Below are positions 53,414 through 55,126 of a DNA stretch of 55,126 bases, piece after piece; positions within the stretch are counted from its first letter, which is position 1, and each line of letters begins with the position of its first letter. The stretch lies in contig JACDNV010000014.1 in assembly GCA_017656425.1 (NCBI GenBank), forward strand, positions 1 through 55,126, read 5' to 3'. Position numbers and translations under genes: made by a program. The notes under the pieces are model-generated. The model did no database searches and was not told the origin of the DNA. It saw only the letters and a list, made by a program, of their open reading frames with translations. The DNA is from Candidatus Neomarinimicrobiota bacterium (lineage in GTDB: Bacteria > Fidelibacterota > UBA2242 > B5-G15).

Positions 53414-54041
53414 TTTTCTAACATTCAGTATTACATTGGGAGGTGATAGATTGAAGTTACCATACCCAAATTATAAAGGTGGTGTTTCTCTAGAAGAGGC
53501 AATATACAAAAGAAGATCAATTCGAGATTTTTCAGAGAAGAAACTGACTCTGGAACAGATTTCACAACTACTCTGGGCTGCACAGGGAATTACGGACAAT
53601 CGATATGGTTTCAGGACAGCACCATCAGCGGGTGCTACGTATCCTTTTGATGTGTATATTATTGTGGATAGAGTTGATAAATTAGATTCTGGAATTTATA
53701 GATATATTCCTCAAGATCATCTTCTGGAAAACATTGAGAAAGGAAGATTCAATAAAATACTTGCGGATTTTGCATTGGGACAGGATGCAATTGCTCAGGC
53801 TCCTGTAAATATTTTATTGTCAGCTGTATATGAGCGGACAACCTCTCGGTATGGAAAGCGAGGTATTATGTATGTTCATATAGAAGCTGGCCATATTGCA
53901 CAGAATATACATTTGCAGGCGGTGACATTGGGACTTGGTTCTGTTCCTATAGGTGCTTTTTATCCTGAAAAAATCAAGAGTAGATTTAATCTACCTGGAG
54001 AACCATTATATATCATTCCTGTGGGTTATCCTGAGCGTTGA
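53379..54041 (+). CDS. SagB/ThcOx-type nitroreductase-family protein, exported
   Basis: 220 residues from ATG 53379, which has AAAGGG about 10 bases upstream; the frame is open from 53316 inside recX. Signal peptide LSIILVSFLTFSITLGG. Then YKRRSIRDFSEKKLTLEQIS, LLWAAQGIT, RTAPSAGATYPFDVYI, and HIEAGHIAQNIHLQAVTLGLG, the FMN-binding nitroreductase/SagB dehydrogenase pattern. No azole-forming cyclase (YcaO) is nearby, so heterocycle synthesis is not supported. An exported flavin reductase-like enzyme of unknown substrate. Confidence 0.85.
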   Translation: MLSSKLSIILVSFLTFSITLGGDRLKLPYPNYKGGVSLEEAIYKRRSIRDFSEKKLTLEQISQLLWAAQGITDNRYGFRTAPSAGATYPFDVYIIVDRVDKLDSGIYRYIPQDHLLENIEKGRFNKILADFALGQDAIAQAPVNILLSAVYERTTSRYGKRGIMYVHIEAGHIAQNIHLQAVTLGLGSVPIGAFYPEKIKSRFNLPGEPLYIIPVGYPER

Positions 54042-54180
54042 AATAAATTAGTATTTGCAACATATTTGGTAATTAAATAGAAATCCTGTTTCTTAGTAGT
54101 AATTTCAATTGTGTATTTTTAAGTTGTTTCCCATCTATCCTGTAATTGTAAACGGTAGCAAAACAGTTTGCATTTTCACC

Positions 54181-54588
54181 GTCATTGCGAGCGTAGCATA
54201 AGCGAAGCGAAGCAATCTCATCTGATTGGGATGGCTGGATGGCGAGATGGCTAGATAGCTAGATGGCGAGGTGGCGAGATAGCGAAATGGCTAGACGGTT
54301 AGGTAGCTGGATGGCTGAGAGGTAAATGGTCTGACTGGCTGTCAAGCTATCAAGCTAACAAGCTAACAAGTTAACAAGCCAGCAAGCTAACAGGCTAACA
54401 AGCTAACCAGCTAAAGAAGTAACTTGGTGTAACTTCTTCGGTGGCCCCCTGTCATTGCGAGCGAGCGTAAGCGAGCGTGGCAATCTATTATGCTTAAGCT
54501 GTGATGGTAGCATGTTTTAATTGTATTCCTACTTGCAGAGCAGATTGCTTCGTCGTCCCAATGGGACTCCTCGCAACGACGTAGCCCT
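54181..54588. repeat. CATTGCGAG-type palindromic repeat module, copy A (408 bp)
   Basis: Starts with GTCATTGCGAGCGTAG and continues GAAGCAATCTCATCTGATT. An 8-bp tandem array follows (54229-54412), then a 176-bp tail with a second CATTGCGAG core and GCAATCTATTATGC. The module ends at CGACGTAGCCCT. Copy B at 54589-54907 repeats it with a shorter array. Inverted cores such as CATTGCGAG...GCAATCT and CGTCGTCCC...ACGACG can fold. Similar short repeats are scattered in many bacterial genomes. Frames on the minus strand here are repeat artefacts. Confidence 0.75.
54229..54412. repeat. Octanucleotide VNTR array, 23 units
   Basis: Reads in strict 8-base register. About 14 units of type RGATGGCT/AGATAGCT are followed by about nine of type AACAAGCT/ATCAAGCT. 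Units vary at one to three positions but the phase is kept throughout. Confidence 0.8.
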
Positions 54589-54907
54589 GTCATTGCGAGC
54601 GTAGTGAAACGGAGCGAAGCAATCTCATCTGATTGGGATGGCGAGATGGCAAAATGGCTGGATAGCTAGCAAGCTATCAAGCTAACAAGCCAACAGGCTG
54701 TCAAGCTATCAAGCTAACAAGCTAACCAGCTAAAGAAGTAACTTGGTGTAAATTCTTCGGTAGCCCGCTGTCATTGCGAGCGAGCGTAAGCGAGCGTGGC
54801 AATCTATTATGCTTAAGCTGTGATGGTAGCATGTTTTAATTGTATTCCTACTTGCAGAGCAGATTGCTTCGTCGTCCCAATGGGACTCCTCGCAACGACG
54901 TAGCCCT
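54589..54907. repeat. CATTGCGAG-type palindromic repeat module, copy B (319 bp)
   Basis: Directly adjoins copy A. The 176-bp tail after the array (54732-54907) is nearly identical to 54413-54588. The length difference from copy A (89 bp) equals 11 eight-base units plus one base before the array. A third module begins at 54908 (GTCATTGCGAGCATAG) but stops after about 30 bases. Confidence 0.75.
54636..54731. repeat. Octanucleotide VNTR array, 12 units
   Basis: Same 8-base register as the array at 54229. Four GGATGGCG/AAATGGCT-type units are followed by eight AACAAGCT-type units. The last two units (AACAAGCT AACCAGCT) are identical to the end of the longer array. Confidence 0.8.
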
Positions 54908-55033
54908 GTCATTGCGAGCATAGTGTGGCAGGGCTATATATAAAGTTCAAAGTTCAAGGTTCTACGTTTGTATGGGTGGTGACAATGAACTCTTAAACGT
55001 TGAACTTTCCTAACATCGAACCCAACGGCTTTC

Positions 55034-55126
55034 TTATCTTTCGAGCCATGAGAGAAACCCCGGCAATTCTGTATCTGAGAGGAGGTTTTTACAGATTTCA
55101 ACGAACAGTTCCATGTCGATTTTATC
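55034..55126 (-). CDS. C-terminal tail of an unidentified protein (cut by window edge)
   Basis: From the window end the minus strand is open for 30 codons to TAA at 55034-55036, reading DKIDMELFVEICKNLL, then ELPGFLSWLER. The helix-like composition looks coding. The tail is too short for a family call. It lies next to the repeat modules. Confidence 0.4.
   Translation of the reverse strand, partial: DKIDMELFVEICKNLLSDTELPGFLSWLER

Noticed and set aside
53379-54041. SagB-type gene as part of a thiazole/oxazole-modified peptide cluster
   Set aside because: No YcaO cyclase, leader peptide or transporter nearby, and the protein has its own export signal.
54229-54731. Tandem repeats considered as CRISPR
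   Set aside because: Units are contiguous 8-mers without spacers, and no cas genes are present.
54411-54921. Two near-identical minus-strand frames of about 60 codons
   Set aside because: They lie in the duplicated CATTGCGAG repeat modules; their similarity comes from the repeat, and there is no ribosome site.

Overview
The window is a contiguous chromosomal segment of an AT-rich bacterium. Genes are tightly packed and many overlap by 1-60 bases. An outer membrane is indicated by an LptE-like lipoprotein, a FecR/beta-barrel protein and several secreted PEGA, PKD and FN3 proteins. No 16S rRNA is present. The mix of features (compact AsnRS of the archaeal/short bacterial type, long SRP RNA upstream of dnaX-ybaB-recR, lptE behind a sigma-54 activator, archaeal-looking radical SAM proteins) suggests an uncultured lineage related to the FCB group (WOR-3, Cloacimonadota or Marinimicrobia-like). 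That placement is inference and was not tested by phylogeny.

Layout. 1-9.8 kb is an accessory island. Four exported repeat-domain proteins (PKD; PEGA; FN3 plus WD40; NTF2-like) and a small HicB-like relic lie between two direct copies of a degenerate IS256-derived element. Both copies contain a family of about 21-bp palindromic repeats, and other transposase debris lies beside the right copy. 9.8-16 kb holds tRNA-Gly and an arginine biosynthesis operon on the minus strand, argC-argB::argD-argA-argG-argH. In it argB and argD are one reading frame that still contains an internal ribosome site. 16.2-17.5 kb is a dicarboxylate/glutamate symporter. 18.2-24.1 kb is a plus-strand cluster: GT2, COG2426 membrane protein, two radical SAM enzymes, GT9, a second COG2426 protein and a sulfotransferase. 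It looks like an envelope or glycan modification locus.

24.6-40 kb is mostly housekeeping: a Mth938-domain protein, uvrB, purD, a sugar-nucleotide epimerase, a sigma-54 activator, lptE, asnS, a LOG-like protein, acyP, nadE, small exported and membrane proteins, comEC and gltX. 40-45.9 kb is a likely sensory/envelope block: TolB-like exported protein, lone receiver, cytosolic PhnD-like plus PAS protein, FecR/TSP3/outer-membrane barrel protein and a small exported protein. 45.9-54 kb is tRNA-Ala, SRP RNA, dnaX-ybaB-recR-pgsA-pgpA-cinA-thpR-recA-recX and a SagB-type nitroreductase. The right end (54-55.1 kb) is a tandem duplication of CATTGCGAG-type palindromic repeat modules carrying 8-bp VNTR arrays of 23 and 12 units, then the tail of an unidentified minus-strand gene.

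The observations I rate highest are the argB::argD fusion with an intact internal Shine-Dalgarno and ATG, an E. coli-type A_AAA_AAG frameshift heptamer in dnaX, the receiver/PhnD-PAS/FecR-barrel block, the two-radical-SAM envelope cluster, the IS256-derived repeats framing the surface-protein island, and the octanucleotide VNTR duplication.
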